A stretch of 64,000 bases of DNA from Selaginella tamariscina (GCA_003024785.1 PUQB01000416.1:122501-186500), one strand, 5' to 3'. Shown: positions 25,528 through 38,251, counted from the first letter of the stretch. A program made the numbers and translations. Notes: generated from the sequence alone by a model not told the origin.

Positions 25528-26157
25528 TGTGTGTGTGTGTGCGTGCGTGAAGATATTTGCATACATATATACGCTCAAAAACAGAGAGTCACTGTAAAGT
25601 TGTGTTACTTTATTTTGCATTGCTATAATATACGTTTAACAATAACACGTGTAAGTGTATAATTACTCACAGGTGACAATCTCTGTACACAAGCAAGCGA
25701 AGCATAAGAGGAAATCTCAGAAGCCCGTGGTGCAGCTTGTTGCTGTCGATGAACAGCCAACAACTGAAGCTCCTACAAATACAAACGCTTCAGAGAATCG
25801 ACAGGTGCCACACACTGTAGAGGAGGTATGTATATAAAATATAAACTGTGGTACATGTTGTGTGTGTAGAGAGGAGAGAGAGAGAGATACTGGTTAACTT
25901 AGATAGTTTTCTGTTATATTGTGCTTATTCATTACTTTCTATAACACAAACGCACACACCTTCCTGCCACACAACACACACACACACACGTTGCTTAATC
26001 ACATGTGGTACAGCAGCAGCAGACAATAATGGTACCTGTGAGCCCACTGAGAGCCCGAAACAGGCATCGAACGAGAGAGGAGGGTGGTGTGAAGAGAGTA
26101 GTAAGTGCTCCACCAAAGCCCTAAGAACCTGGGGATGAGAAGGAGAACATAAGGTGA
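17261..26157 (+). CDS. Kinesin-4 chromokinesin, KIN-4C-like, with C-terminal cysteine-rich domain
   Basis: Motor exons: 17261-17416 ([13 protein letters not shown]), 17821-17965 ([17 protein letters not shown]), 18120-18270 (P-loop [10 protein letters not shown]), 18337-18596 ([21 protein letters not shown]), 18682-18869 ([19 protein letters not shown]), 18954 to about 19080 ([31 protein letters not shown]), 19143-19179 ([12 protein letters not shown]), 19252-19341 ([20 protein letters not shown]) and 19398-19508 ([20 protein letters not shown]). More than ten coiled-coil exons follow up to about 24350 (for example [20 protein letters not shown]). Near 24790-24915 lies a ten-cysteine segment, [18 protein letters not shown] then [13 protein letters not shown], as in KIF4 and plant KIN-4C. 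The end reads [10 protein letters not shown] and TGA at 26155-26157. Kinesin-4 motors act on spindle-midzone, phragmoplast or cortical microtubules. A few one-base shifts and an acceptor reading TTACG instead of TTACAG (18332-18336) look like sequence errors. Confidence 0.9.
21526..21558. repeat. Perfect short stem-loop in a KIN-4 intron
   Basis: Arms ATAAAGAGGTTGCG and CGCAACCTCTTTAT (14 bp, no mismatch) around a 5-nt loop. A related 'ataaagggttgcgata' follows about 25 bp downstream. It lies in an intron and its role is unknown. Confidence 0.8.
25481..25550. repeat. (AC)n-(GT)n self-complementary microsatellite in a KIN-4 intron
   Basis: A CA run of about 20 units switches at ACGT to a GT/GC run of about 12 units, making an inverted repeat centred near 25524 within an intron close to the gene's 3' end. 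Confidence 0.9.
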
Positions 26158-26473
26158 GAGATTTCATGTATTATATGAAAGTTAGAGCGTCCATTCTTTT
26201 GAAACAACGTATATACTATTTCTTTCCTTGCGTGTATGCTGTGCGTGTGTGAGTGTTTGTGTGTGTATCTCTAAAATTGCACATGTATATAACAAGGCGA
26301 ACGTGGGTTGGTGTTTACAAACGTGCATACATTTGCAGAGATGTGTATAGTGTGTGTTTGTGTACACGCGTATTGTTTAAATGCCGTCCACATCGGACCG
26401 CACATCAATTTTTATTAAAAAAGTTACACAGAGAAAGTATGCTTATAATGAATGAAGATTCCTGAATTAGATG

Positions 26474-29400
26474 CTTTATCTTTTTGCATTCAAGGTCAGA
26501 GTTTATACATAAAAAAGGTGTATTAAAGGTTAGGGTTTATATATTTTTTAGATATATTTTAATTATATTTGGACTATCTTACACACCAAATATTTCTAAT
26601 AATTTTTAAAATATGTTACGGTTACATTATTCCTCGTGAGACACTTTTTCAATTGAAAAACATGAGCAACTAAAGGTGCTTTTCGAAACTTAATATTTTT
26701 GTACATGCTAAACTTGAAGGTTAGTTTAATAAATAATCTTATAAGGACCAAATCATTTCCGTAAAACATTTGGAATGAGCCTTTTTTATGAAGTTCTAAA
26801 AAAATACATAAAAATAAGATCAATCAATAGCAGGTGTTCAATGATAAGAATTATAATCTATTATTGTTGAGCATAACCCAAATGTTTTACTAAAGTAACA
26901 TGCAGTAAATGAATAGCTCGATTTAAATAAGTCGCTTATATTGAACTTCAACATATTTAGGTTTGTGAAAAACCAAACCAACTTTTAAAGATATTAGAGG
27001 TCCCAGCCATACAATGACATATGCCAATGGAATTTTGAATATTAGTGTTGTATGTAAATTTTAAGTATCGTAAATATTAATTTTAATTATTCTAAGTAAG
27101 ATTACATACTTAAAAATCATATCTTTGTTCAAATGTTCAACTAGCCCATTTGTTTGTGGATGAAAGGAATATCAAAATGTCCACCATAGTGGTGAATCAT
27201 GATTTGTTGCAACATACTTAGGAACAAAATTGATTGGAATTGCCAATCATAATGAAGTTGTAACATTTGTGCTAAAAAATAAATTGCACCATCATATATG
27301 TGAGATTGTGACACAAATAAAGAGAAACGAGAGTTAGATGATTTGAGAAGAATTGATTAGTGCTAAATAAATAAGTTGAATTTAAATATTATTTCCTACT
27401 AGAAAGAGCATAACATCCACCATATTATCCCTTAGACAATGTTTAACTTCAAAATCATACATCTAAAGCCAAAGTGTCCATTTGGCAGATCGTCCAAGCA
27501 ACTTCTTATTCTTTAATAAGGTAAAACAGTTGCATAATCACACTCCAAAAATGTACGAGACCCATGGAGATACACATGAAGACGCTCAAAAACCCACATT
27601 AAATTAAATCAAGATCTAAAGCACAATAGTTGTGTTAGGGCCTTGCAATGCCTTACTCACATATGCAATGAGATGTCGAATGAACTCATCACATACCTCA
27701 GTCTACATATCTACGGACGAAGCATCTATTCGTAACATAAGAGGACGAGAAAAATCCAAATAATGAAGCAGCAGAGGTGATGTTAAATACTTCCTTAACT
27801 TACAAAAAGAATCTTTACAATCGTTAGTTCACACAAAAGGAATCCTCATGTAGCAAAACTCACAAAGAACATTGACATCAGCCAAACGAGGTATAAATGT
27901 CATAAATATGTGACTTTATTAAGAAACCTCCGTAAAGACTGTACATCTATTGGACGAGGAAATTTTGCCACAACCTCCACCTTGGATGGATTCACACGAG
28001 AAACCAAATACTGTGTCAAAACACACTTGGGCTTCTTTCAACTTGAGCTCATACTCCCGTAAACAATCAAACACACGAGCGACTTCCTTGAGATGACTTC
28101 CCAAGATCCCTAAGTATGAACTAGAATGTCATTCAAGTACCTTGCAATTGTCTTTAAAAACTCATCATTAAAATTTCATCATCATGCGTTGAAATGTGGC
28201 ATGAGTAACCAAAAGGCATATAAGGAATCATATAATAAAAGGAATTCGAAATGCTATTTTGGGAATATCTTCGAGAACCATAGAAATTTGCCAATAATTT
28301 GAAACAAGATTCAATTTAGTAAACTAATAACTCTTACAAAATTGATCTAACAAATCCTGTGTGTTCACAAATGATAATTATTGATTTATAATAACATTTA
28401 TGGATTGTAATCCACCGTGAATCGCTTAGATCCATCAGGTTTATCTACCAAATGGGGCTCCGATGCCCATGGACTGAAAAGAACGGCAAGCCAATTATTC
28501 TCCAACAACTCTGACTTCGTATGATGGCCAATTCTTTTTGAAACAACAACTTTAGAAGGTAAGCACCCTATTCAAAATGTGGTGTTATGTTTGAACCTTA
28601 GTAATAGGGTAGAAAAAAAGATTTAAAATATTTCTTCAATAATTGTTGTACTTGAAATTCTCGCTGAGAAGAAGTTAATTCAATTGCCACATGCACATCT
28701 CTAGAGTTCCTTAACACTGAGGACATAACTACTGAAACATCTAGCTCATGCATGATGGCACTTGACAAAATTGCTCCACACCGCTTGAGAGGGACTTTAT
28801 CCAAAGGAAAAGGTGAATGACCTGGAAGTAGTAACCATCGAGCCCAAATTGACAACTTACCTTATATGCACACCTAAGAATAATGTCAAAAATCTAATGT
28901 GAAAACACATGAAGTTGCAACTTGTTTGTCAGAGTTTTAACCCGGAGGGTTAACACGTGGCCTTCCGGCGTCAATTCCCTGTGTGAGTAATACTAAGTCT
29001 TTCAAGATGACCCAAGAGTCTGACTTAGATGCCTAGTTAAATAAAAGACTTAGAGTCCTACCCTAAGTCCCCTAGAATTCATCCCCCGAACCCTAGAGGA
29101 TATCCTGAGTAGACTTTAGGATCCTATCTAGTAGATTTAGACATGCTCATGCCATAACCCATGTGTCTCACACATGCCTTGTGACAGAGCTAAGGCATTG
29201 TCACTTACCCCTTTGAGGAATCACTCTCGTCCGGAGTAACAACCCTTTAGGGCGACAAGGGGTACCCTAAACCACAACTAACCCTTAAGGTTGAGTGGCC
29301 AAGTAGTACTTAATAAGGACATAAGTGTGTCATAGGCAAACACGAGTATTCTGCTAAGCAAACTCCCCAAGACTAGGTTTGGATAACCCTAAATACATGA

Positions 29401-31990
29401 CCTTGCGAGTGTCTCATGATAGGGCTTATGTTAAGAGCTTAGGTTGTTCACCTTTAGTTCCTAAAGAGAACACCCCCTAGCCAAGTGTACCAAAGCACAC
29501 CTAGTTATGAGACTTAACCTCCCTTGAACAGATGCCTAAGCTTAGCACCCCATGTGAGCACAAACATGCATGTTTTACTAGAATATTTAACACCTTGGCG
29601 ACAAACCCATGACACGACCCCAAAGGGTGCCTCGGGCATTGCATCGTGTGACATTTAGCCCAATGTCACATTTCGTGACACCCTTCCATGATGTGGGCTA
29701 TCATGCCATAACCCTTAGACTTAAAGAGTTGTACCAAGTGCCACAAACGTGGCTTCTAAATGCCAACTTAATGAACCCTTACAAACTGGATAATGTGAAC
29801 CTGTCAAACAAGATCCCACGCCACAGTTGGATGATCATGAGTGCTACATCTAACTTGATGTGGAGGAAGAGGCTAGAGACAAGCCTTAACCTTTGCCTCT
29901 TGGATCGTGCATTCCAACAAAACCTCCCAGGTATGGATTCACCAATGTTAAGGGTAAGCTACCCTAAAGGTGAGACATATCCCTGTCATCTGGAAGTTAA
30001 GGCGGCACAATAGAGGGTTATACCTTAACGACACAAGTTAAAGCTTGCACCGACAGAAGAGCAACGAACTTAGCTATGAACCCAAGAGCTCTCCTACATG
30101 TACTACTTAATATATGTGACAGAGCCCCCCCCCCCTATTTTCCTGTTTACATAACTGGGTTGGCACGGAATCTCATTCCCAAAAGGAATATATTTGGTGA
30201 GTTAATTAATGACCCATTAACGCCTAAACCCTAACCTAAGGGGTTTAAGGTGTGGGGTTAGGTCAACCCTAAGACTGTTTCTACCCATATTCAACATGCC
30301 GAACTCACCGGAACCACCCAAAAACCTAACTGGGACACAAAAAACCAGGATAAGAGTTTTTAAAAAGGTAAGTGCTACCTTCGCTTAGAGTTTCTCGTGA
30401 TATCTAAGGATAGCCGGCCGGACTACCCCTAAACACTTAAGTGCATTAAGCGGGGCTGTTTCTCACTACATATAGGGCTTATCAACATAATTCATTAAGA
30501 AATAATAGTCAACGTCCAAAGAGTCATAGTAAAAACTATGACATCGTTTGCATAAGTCCTAAACTGCAAAGGTACTTGAGCAAGTATATATGAAGTAGCT
30601 TGAGTACATCCATCGCCATACAAACATGTAAAGCGTCCTTGCTTGGCACCGTTGTCAAAGCACAACAAGTAATCACATTGGCAAAAATCAAAGAAATACT
30701 AGAACCTGTATTAATAAGAATAATTATAGGGGTACTATGTATGAAACCTTGTAATGTAATGGAGATAACCCTTTACAAAGAGTACACAAAGCTTGAGGTG
30801 AAAAAGAAAGAAAAGATGGAGGACCAGAAGATGAAGAAAAGGTGTTATGTGCCTCCATACCTAACACACATACTCGTTTCTCACCTCCACGAGAACAACA
30901 TCCACAGAAACAACCTGTTGATTTTGACTTGGACACCAACCTGGATATGGTGGTTACCAATCAGGAAACTGTCGACAATGTTAATAAGTGTGACCAAGTA
31001 CACCACAAGCCCAACAGGATAATCACCACCATCCTTGTCCTTGACCACGACCAACACCATTAATGCAAGCATCTTCCACCTCTATAGGCACAGGACCATC
31101 AAGAGCATGAAAAGTTGGAGGAGTGATGGCCTCTAGAATGGGTAATTGGACTCTTGAAGCCACTTCAAAATTTTGTGCACAAGTGAAAGCCTCTTCCAGA
31201 GTGATAGGACTTAGTGCCAGAACATAATCCAGTTGAAGAGCAGGCCTTAACAATTCTAATTTGCTATGCTTAGACATGGTGGGATCAGCCTGCATCATGA
31301 TATCATGAAATTTAATAGCAAACTACATGACAGAATCCTTTGGTGCTTGCTTCCAACTATGGAGTTGTTGAAATGCATCGTCAGAATCTTCAACTTTCCC
31401 AAAAGTTAATTTAAATTCCACTTGAAGGGTGAACCAGCATTGCTCATCCGTGAGTAAACTTGTTGGTGGTGGACGACTATTATACCACTGAAGAGCAACA
31501 TCAAAAAGACACTTGAAAACTCACGAAGGCACTACGTAGATGTCCACTCATGATATCTATTAATATTGATGAAATGAGCCAACAAATGGTGAACATATAA
31601 GGTTGTACACGTGGGTTTGATTGAGGAGGGAGCTGGAACGGGAACTGGCAAGCATTGAATGAGCTGATCATGTTGGTGTGTAATGCGAATTAATTGTTAC
31701 AAAAGTTGCTGCTCCATAATGATTGTATGAAAGGAAATAAAGAAAGAAAGAAACAAAAAAAAAGAAGAAGAAGATTAAAAAGAAATAAAAGAAAAAAAGA
31801 TCAAGAAAAACTTTTTTCACAAATTGCCTGACTTCTCCACCAATGTGAGAACCCCGAGATAAATATACAAAAAGACAAAAAACTCATATACCCTTTGTAT
31901 TCAAGGTCAAGGTTTATATATACCAAGGAAAAGGTATATTCTAATTATATTTGGATTAATATCCTATAAAGGCATCATAAATATCTTTAG
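26474..31990 (-). mobile_element. Old Ty3/gypsy LTR retrotransposon fossil (minus strand), interrupted by a solo LTR
   Basis: Minus-strand parts that can be recognised are a gag-like segment (31023-31298) and a reverse-transcriptase segment of gypsy type (about 27860-28110; HLKEVARVFDCLREYELKLK and a PSKVEVVAKFPRP word). Diverged flanks share CATTCAAGGTCA...GGTTTATA and AATTATATTTGGA motifs, seen near 26488-26575 and 31898-31960; I read these as the worn LTR pair. The right LTR probably begins with TGTGAGAACCCC near 31842. The element is broken in many places and is old, judging by the poor LTR match. It is split by the 1.6-kb LTR at 28927-30543. Confidence 0.6.
28927..30543. mobile_element. 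Solo LTR (1617 bp) of a second LTR-retroelement family
   Basis: Begins TGTCAGAGTTTTAACCC and ends AAAACTATGACA, so it has TG...CA termini within a TGTCA/TGACA inverted pair. It is flanked by a 5-bp target duplication with one difference (TTGTT at 28922-28926, TCGTT at 30544-30548). It carries AACCCTAA-type words near 30225-30250. The same sequence recurs three times at 59428-62765. No internal region adjoins it, so it is a solo LTR left by recombination. Small open frames inside are not genes. Confidence 0.8.
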
Positions 31991-34900
31991 TAACTTCTAT
32001 AATACTTTATAAAATGAATTTAAGGTTTTTATTATACGCATATAAGCAATAGATAATAAAGATACCCTTTAATTGAAATTTATAAATATTAAATTACTCT
32101 TAATAGAATTCTATTACCTTGCTATAGCTTTCTTTCTTATGGCAGGTTTCAACGATAGATATTGATACCATTTACAAGGTCTTAATTTAGAAAAACTTAT
32201 ATGATAAAGACTTATTAAGAAATGAATAATTAAGTATCTATTGATGTTCAAAATGCAAAAATGTGATTGAGTGTAAAATTGGCTGTGTTAGAAATATATT
32301 ATGTATGATAAAGAATTTTTGTCTATTGTGAACTCTTTTGAGGAGTGATTAAATTTTATAATTATTATAAAATACATAATAAAGAATTATAATAAAGAAT
32401 TTTTATTTATTAAACTTTTTTTTTAAGAGATTCAATTTAAATTTTAAAAAACTTAATTAATTATTCTATAAATGATTATACTTAAAGAACTCATGAAGAA
32501 CAACTTTTGCTTATCATTAATCTTGATAATAGAATATGCCTTAAAATATTTTAAGAATATTTTATGTATAATAAGTCTACACAACAAATAAAATATAATC
32601 ACCGTACAAATTGTTGTGCAAGCATTCGTGGTTTTATATTTTGTCACACATAATATATTATATCATGTCACATGTGTATTATAATATATGCCTTAGGGTT
32701 GCATGATTAAAGTTTTTTTATAATAATATAAAGTTAAAGATCAAAACATTTTAATTCAACATTAATTATTTGTCAAATTTTTTTAATTTATTTCTCTCTT
32801 TTACTCATAAATAAAACTTGTTATTTTATTAATATTACGCACTTAAGTATGACATTAACAAAGATGATTTTAAACAACACAAATATTTAAATGAAGCAAT
32901 ATTATATTTCAGATGTTATCTCAGCTTCAATGTTTAATTATAATAGTTTTATATTTTTTTTTAATGTTTTATGTGTCTCAAATCATAATAATAACTTTTT
33001 AATTTGAGTATTATTAATTTTGATATCATAAAGACATTAATCTTTTATTATAAATGCATGTATATGTATGGTGTTAATTTATACAAAAATAATGACTTGT
33101 TTGAGTGACATTTATAACAAAAATTTCGTTAATAAAATTATTAAGTTATGTATGATTTTTAAAGAACACTTATAATGCATGTGTAAGTCATATTAATGGT
33201 TTTGTTTTTAAATAGAAATTAAATATTATTAAGTTTAAGATTATAAACTGATGTGTATATACCATATTAATTTTATTTCATATAAGAAAAATAATTTATT
33301 TAAAGTGCATTGTTTGAGTGACAATTATGTTGTGCGTGATTTTTTAAATGAACACTTGTAACGCATATTTAATCATAATAATGATTATATTTATTTATAA
33401 ATGCATAATAAAAATAATGATGCAATGATTATGGTGATTACTATTGTAATTGTTATTTCTTGACACTATATGTTCATAAATATCTTAGGTGATTAATATC
33501 ACCTAAGATATTTATGAACACATAGTGTTTAGAAATAATAATTACAATAGTTTGAATAACAATATTGTATATGTTTTGGTAATTGTTAAAGCATGATATG
33601 TTCATCATTATGTTTGTCTTTATAAAATTATATTGATAATAATGAAAGTAAAAAATAAAAATAAATTATTATTTTTATAAATTAATTTTTTCATTAATGT
33701 CATAAATAATACAAGGATATCTAGGTGGTTTTCCAGACGATATATGGTCATTCGAATTAATAAGTTATAATTTAAAAAAATAAAACATTACTAATTCATA
33801 TTTAAGATAATGAATTAACAATGTACCTTTTATAATTAAGCAATGTCAAATTTAAACCCTACAAAACTACTTAACAAACATTATTATTATTATCATTTCA
33901 ATCACATATTAGTTTTCTTCACTTTTAAATGGTATAAAAAAATATTAAAAAGGTTATTCTCAAATTACTCTCACTTTTAAATAAATGATGTTATTTTTCA
34001 TAATTTATTAAGTTAAATCTTCATATATAACGGTTTTTATATTTACAATGTTGTTATATTATGAGTAGAAAATGCTTAATATTTTTAATTTATTTAAAGA
34101 ATAATGTATTAATAATTTGAGTTTGTTCTTTATTTTAATGAGTTGATCATCTTGTTTGCATGAAAAATAACAGTTATATTTAAAAGTAAAATTAATTAGT
34201 AATCGTAAATAAATAATTATTAAAATAACATTTGCATATTTTATTACTTATAATCCAATAAACATTTTGTCTTTATCAATTAATAATGACATTTTATTTT
34301 CGAATAAGTTCTAAATAATAAACATAGAAAAATTAAATTATAATAAACAATTTTTTAAAAAATATAATTTAAATCACTTCAAGATTAATCTTTTTCATTT
34401 TTAAAAAGCAAACTATATTAAAATTATTGTTAATTTATTCATAATTTATTATAAAAAATAAGTGTATTTTAATAAGTAAAAGAGAACTTTTTTATGTCAA
34501 TATATATTTAGGCACATGATAATTAAGTGAAATATATTGATACTTTAAATATTTAATTTACATAATTATATATATAATCATGAATTCTCTATGTTGAATA
34601 ACAATGAAGTTTTTTTTTTTTTTAATTTCAATTTCACGAGGTTAAACATTATAAATTTAAATAAATCAAGAAGTTAATTATTAACCATGAATGATCCTTA
34701 AAAAGTCTTTACAAAAAAAATAGAGATTTAATTTTTAACAATTTATTTTTTTTCAAAAGAAATGTAATATAAAATGAAACTCTTAACATGTATTTGTCGT
34801 TTTTAAAAAATGTTTAATTTACATAGTTTTTTTATATATAATCATAAATTCTTTATGTTTCATCTTTATGAAATTAAACATTATAGATTTAAATAAATTA

Positions 34901-35440
34901 AAAAGTTAATTATTGTACTCATGAATGATGATTAAAGAAGTTTTTATAAAAAATAATATAAATTTAAATCTTATAATTTATTCTAATTTTGTTTGAGGTA
35001 AAACGTTTAATGTGTATTTATTTTTTTATGATTACTACTGTAATTAATAAAAATCCTAACATGTGTAATAGCAACAAAACTATCTTTAACTTTGAAAAAA
35101 CATAATTATTACATCATTAATTATTTATTAATTGAACCTTTAAAAAGCATTGTATAGCTTGGACATGCATTACAAATGTTTTTTTAGAAAATCACATATA
35201 ATTAATTAATTTTATTAATCAGACTTTTATTAGGAATGTCACTTACAAACTTATTAAACAAGTCATTGTTCTTATTTGAAATAAAATTAACATAGTAGAA
35301 TATATACGTCTTCGCAGTCTCAAAACTAAGAATACTAACTTAATATTGTCAGTAGCCTGTAGTTCAATATACACAAATACATTTTATATACTGTGCTTAA
35401 CAAATGATGAGGCATTGAACGCACGCACACGCACACGCAC
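31991..35440. other. AT-rich intergenic desert
   Basis: About 3.4 kb of very AT-rich DNA upstream of the PPR gene. Apart from the foldback at 33441-33550 I see no gene, RNA or element. Confidence 0.6.
33441..33550. repeat. 110-bp foldback (long hairpin)
   Basis: Arms of about 53 bp (33441-33493 and 33498-33550) are complementary with only about four mismatches and a 4-nt loop. The outer word is CTATTGTAAT and the inner word is TCTTAGGTGAT. The form suits a miniature inverted-repeat (foldback) element or a small-RNA hairpin. I see no target-site duplication that would settle the first. Confidence 0.8.
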
Positions 35441-35473
35441 ACGCACACATAGACACGCTCATTCAAACATGTT

Positions 35474-35529
35474 ATGTTTGAATGAATGGAGAGAGTTTTA
35501 ACTCATGTTTGAATGAATGGAGAGAGTTT
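35474..35529. repeat. 31-bp tandem duplication across the PPR start codon
   Basis: ATGTTTGAATGAATGGAGAG recurs 31 bp downstream (copies from 35474 and 35505). The second copy holds the ATG used by the PPR reading frame. An inverted pair ATTCAAACAT/ATGTTTGAAT (35461-35483) overlaps the first copy, and a (CACACG)n run lies just upstream (35421-35448). Confidence 0.8.
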
Positions 35530-38186
35530 AAAAGAGTTAAAACTGCTAACCAAGTTAGTCCGCTCTTGTGCAAACTCCAAGAATCTACAGGAAGCCAAAC
35601 ACATCCACGCTCGCCTCATCAATAGCGCACATAGAAACAGCAAGTTCCTGGCCGATCAGCTGGTCATGACGTACGGCAAATGCGGCAGCATACAAGACGC
35701 CCGCAAGCTCTTCGAAACCATCGAAACTCCAGATATGTACACTTACAACATCATGATGGCTGCATATGCCCAGAATGGGCATCTCCAAGAAGCGAAACAC
35801 ACCTTCGATCACATGCCCAATCGGACGGTTGTCTCATGGAATGCGATCCTCTCTGCACATTCCCAGACCGGATATATGGTGCAATCACAGGACATCTTCG
35901 ATACAATGCCGGAGAGAAAGTTATCAGTTGGAACACGTTAATAGCAGCATATGCCCAGAATGGGCATCTGCAAATGTGTAAGTTTCTCTTCGAAGACATG
36001 CCTGAGCGTACTGAAGTCTCCTGGAACACAATGATAAGTGGATATGCCAGTAACGGACACATACATGAGGCTGTGGAGCTTTTTCATAGAATGCCCGAGC
36101 ATGGTATAGTAACTGGAAACTCCATGATTGCAGCATATGCCCAGAAGGGGTATATGTACGAGGCTGTCGAAGTGTTCAAGAGCATGCCGGAAAAAGACGT
36201 GATTACACAGAATGCGCTTCTGGGTGCATATGCTCAAGCTGGAAATGCAAAGAGGGCAAGAAAACGGTTCGAGAAGATGTGTGGGAGAGGGATTATATCG
36301 TGGACAGCGTTGTTACAAGCAAATGCCGTGTGTGGGGATCTTCAACAGGCTGAGTATGTGTTTCGTTTAATGCCTCAACACGACTTCGTTTCGTGGACTG
36401 TGATCCTCTCCGTGTATGCATCGACTGAAGTTCTTAAGATGAGAACCGCACCGGAGGACGCATATACTGCTATGGTTGGAGCATATGCTCAATATGGGCA
36501 TATGGAAGAGGCTAAAGAGTTGTTCGACAGCATGAGAGAAAGAGTCATTCATTCCTGGACTGCAGTTCTTGTTGGTTATACCCAACAAGGACGTGCCATG
36601 GAAGGTGAGGAACTCTTTACGAAAATGCCCCTTCACAATGTACTTGCCTGCACTGTGATGATATCTGCATTTGCCCAGAGAGGCCGAGCGGAAGAGGCGA
36701 GGGGTACATTCGATAAGATGCTGGAGAGGAACCAAGTGTCATGGAATGCAATCATATCGTGCTACGTGCAAGGAGGAGATGCAAAAGAAGCTAAGAAGAT
36801 GTTCGACAGCATGCCGGAGCGAGATATCGTTGCATGGACTGGAGTCCTACAAGTATATGCGGAGAATGGATATCTCACAAGAGCAGGAAATGTGTTCGAG
36901 AGAATGCCCCAGAAAGACATGGTTTCCTGTACAACGCTGTTACAAGCGTATGCCCAGAATGGGCATATGCACGAGTCGAGGGAGATGTTCAAAAGCATGA
37001 TGGAGAGAGACGCGCTATGTTGGGTTTCGATGCTTACAGGATGCGCCTGTAATGGATTTAGAAGGAGCTAAGCATATGTTCGATCGTATGCCCGGTCACG
37101 ACGAGGTATCGTGCTCGGCGATGATTGCAGCATATGCCGAAGCCGGGCATCTTGAGAAGGCTAAGGAGCTTCTCTCGAGCAAGCCGAACCAGGCTTTAGT
37201 TTCATACTCTGCCATATTATCAGCACTTGCGCAGCTTGGACGTGTCGAGGAGGCAAAACATACGTTCGATAGCATTGTGGAGCGGGACACGACTGTATAC
37301 ACATCGATGATGGTGGCATACGCACGCAATGGACATTACATGAGTGCTATAGAGCTCTTCAAGAACATGCTCCTGGAAGGCTTCGCACCGGACTCCGTAT
37401 GTTTTATGACGCTTCTTACATCGTCTAGTCACGCAGGCTCCTAGAGGAAACTCGGAGAGTGTTCCAGTCCGTATGGTATCGGCACGGCAAGGAACGAGCA
37501 TTATCTGTGTGTGGAGCACTGGGAGGATGGGACATCTTCAACAAGTGGAGGAGCTTGTGGAGAATATGCCTTACGTCCCGGACAGAGCGTGGGGAATGTT
37601 CCTTGGCGCGTGTAAAGTCTACGGAGACGTAGATAGAGCTGCATCTATTGCCATGAAAGATGTCCCACTGGATGCTGCCTCTCATGTCTTGTTGGGGAAC
37701 ATGTTTGGTGCTGTAGGACGTGTGGAGGACATGTCGGATGTGGTGACGACGATGAAAGACAGGCAGATGAAGAAGCAGCCGGGGATGAGTCTGATAATGG
37801 TTAACGGACAGATGCATTGCTTCCGGTCGGGGGACGAGTCTCATCCGATGAACAGGACGATCCGAGACGAGCTCCGTAGACTGAGCAGACAAATGAGGGA
37901 AGACGGATACGTGTGTAACACCAAGGAGGTGTTTTACAGCGTGAGTGAGGACGTTAAGGAGGACTTAGTGTGTTACCACAGTGAGAAGCTGGCTATTGCG
38001 TTTGGATTAGTAAGTACCGAGCCTGGGGTCCCCCTATGGATAAGGAAGAACCTCCGGGTGTGTCTGGATTGTCATAGTGCTACCAAGTTCATCTCCAAGG
38101 CTACCGGACGTACCATCACTGTCCGAGATGCATATCGGTTTCACAAGTTTCACAATGGCTATTGCTCATGTGGAGATTTTTGGTAA
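35513..38186 (+). CDS. DYW-type pentatricopeptide repeat RNA-editing factor (S-repeat array)
   Basis: An intronless gene. After a short leader (ELKLLTKLVRSCANSKNLQE) there are about 18 repeats, nearly all 31 residues (S type), of the form VSWNxMIxAYAQNGHxxEA..FxxMPERD, then one longer L-type repeat (SAIELFKNML...GFAPD), E/E+ motifs (VEELVENMP, WGMFLGACKVYGDVDRA) and a DYW deaminase domain. The deaminase shows HSEKLAIAFGL (His and Glu), CLDCHSATKFIS (CxxC) and a C-terminal CSCGDFW, where DYW reads DFW. Such proteins bind organelle transcripts and deaminate a chosen C to U. Fifth/last residue pairs along the array include N-D, T-D and T-N but also rarer ones (N-K, N-G, S-A). One repeat near 36415-36450 is shortened. 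The frame shifts at about 35920, 37045 and 37445-37510; the protein is otherwise well kept over 890 residues, so indel error is the likelier cause. Confidence 0.9.
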
Positions 38187-38189
38187 ACT

Positions 38190-38228
<39 letters not shown>

Positions 38229-38251
38229 ATATATATATATATATATATATA
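38190..38251. repeat. (CT)n and (AT)n microsatellites after the PPR stop
   Basis: A CT run of about 15 units is followed at once by an AT run of about 12 units, in the probable 3' UTR. Confidence 0.9.

Noticed and set aside
29609-30013. Open frame of 134 codons on the plus strand
   Set aside because: Lies wholly inside the solo LTR; no protein similarity and the frame is not kept in the related copies near 60.3 kb.
30600-31063. Plus-strand open frames
   Set aside because: They overlap the opposite-strand gag-like region of the gypsy fossil and show no recognisable domain.
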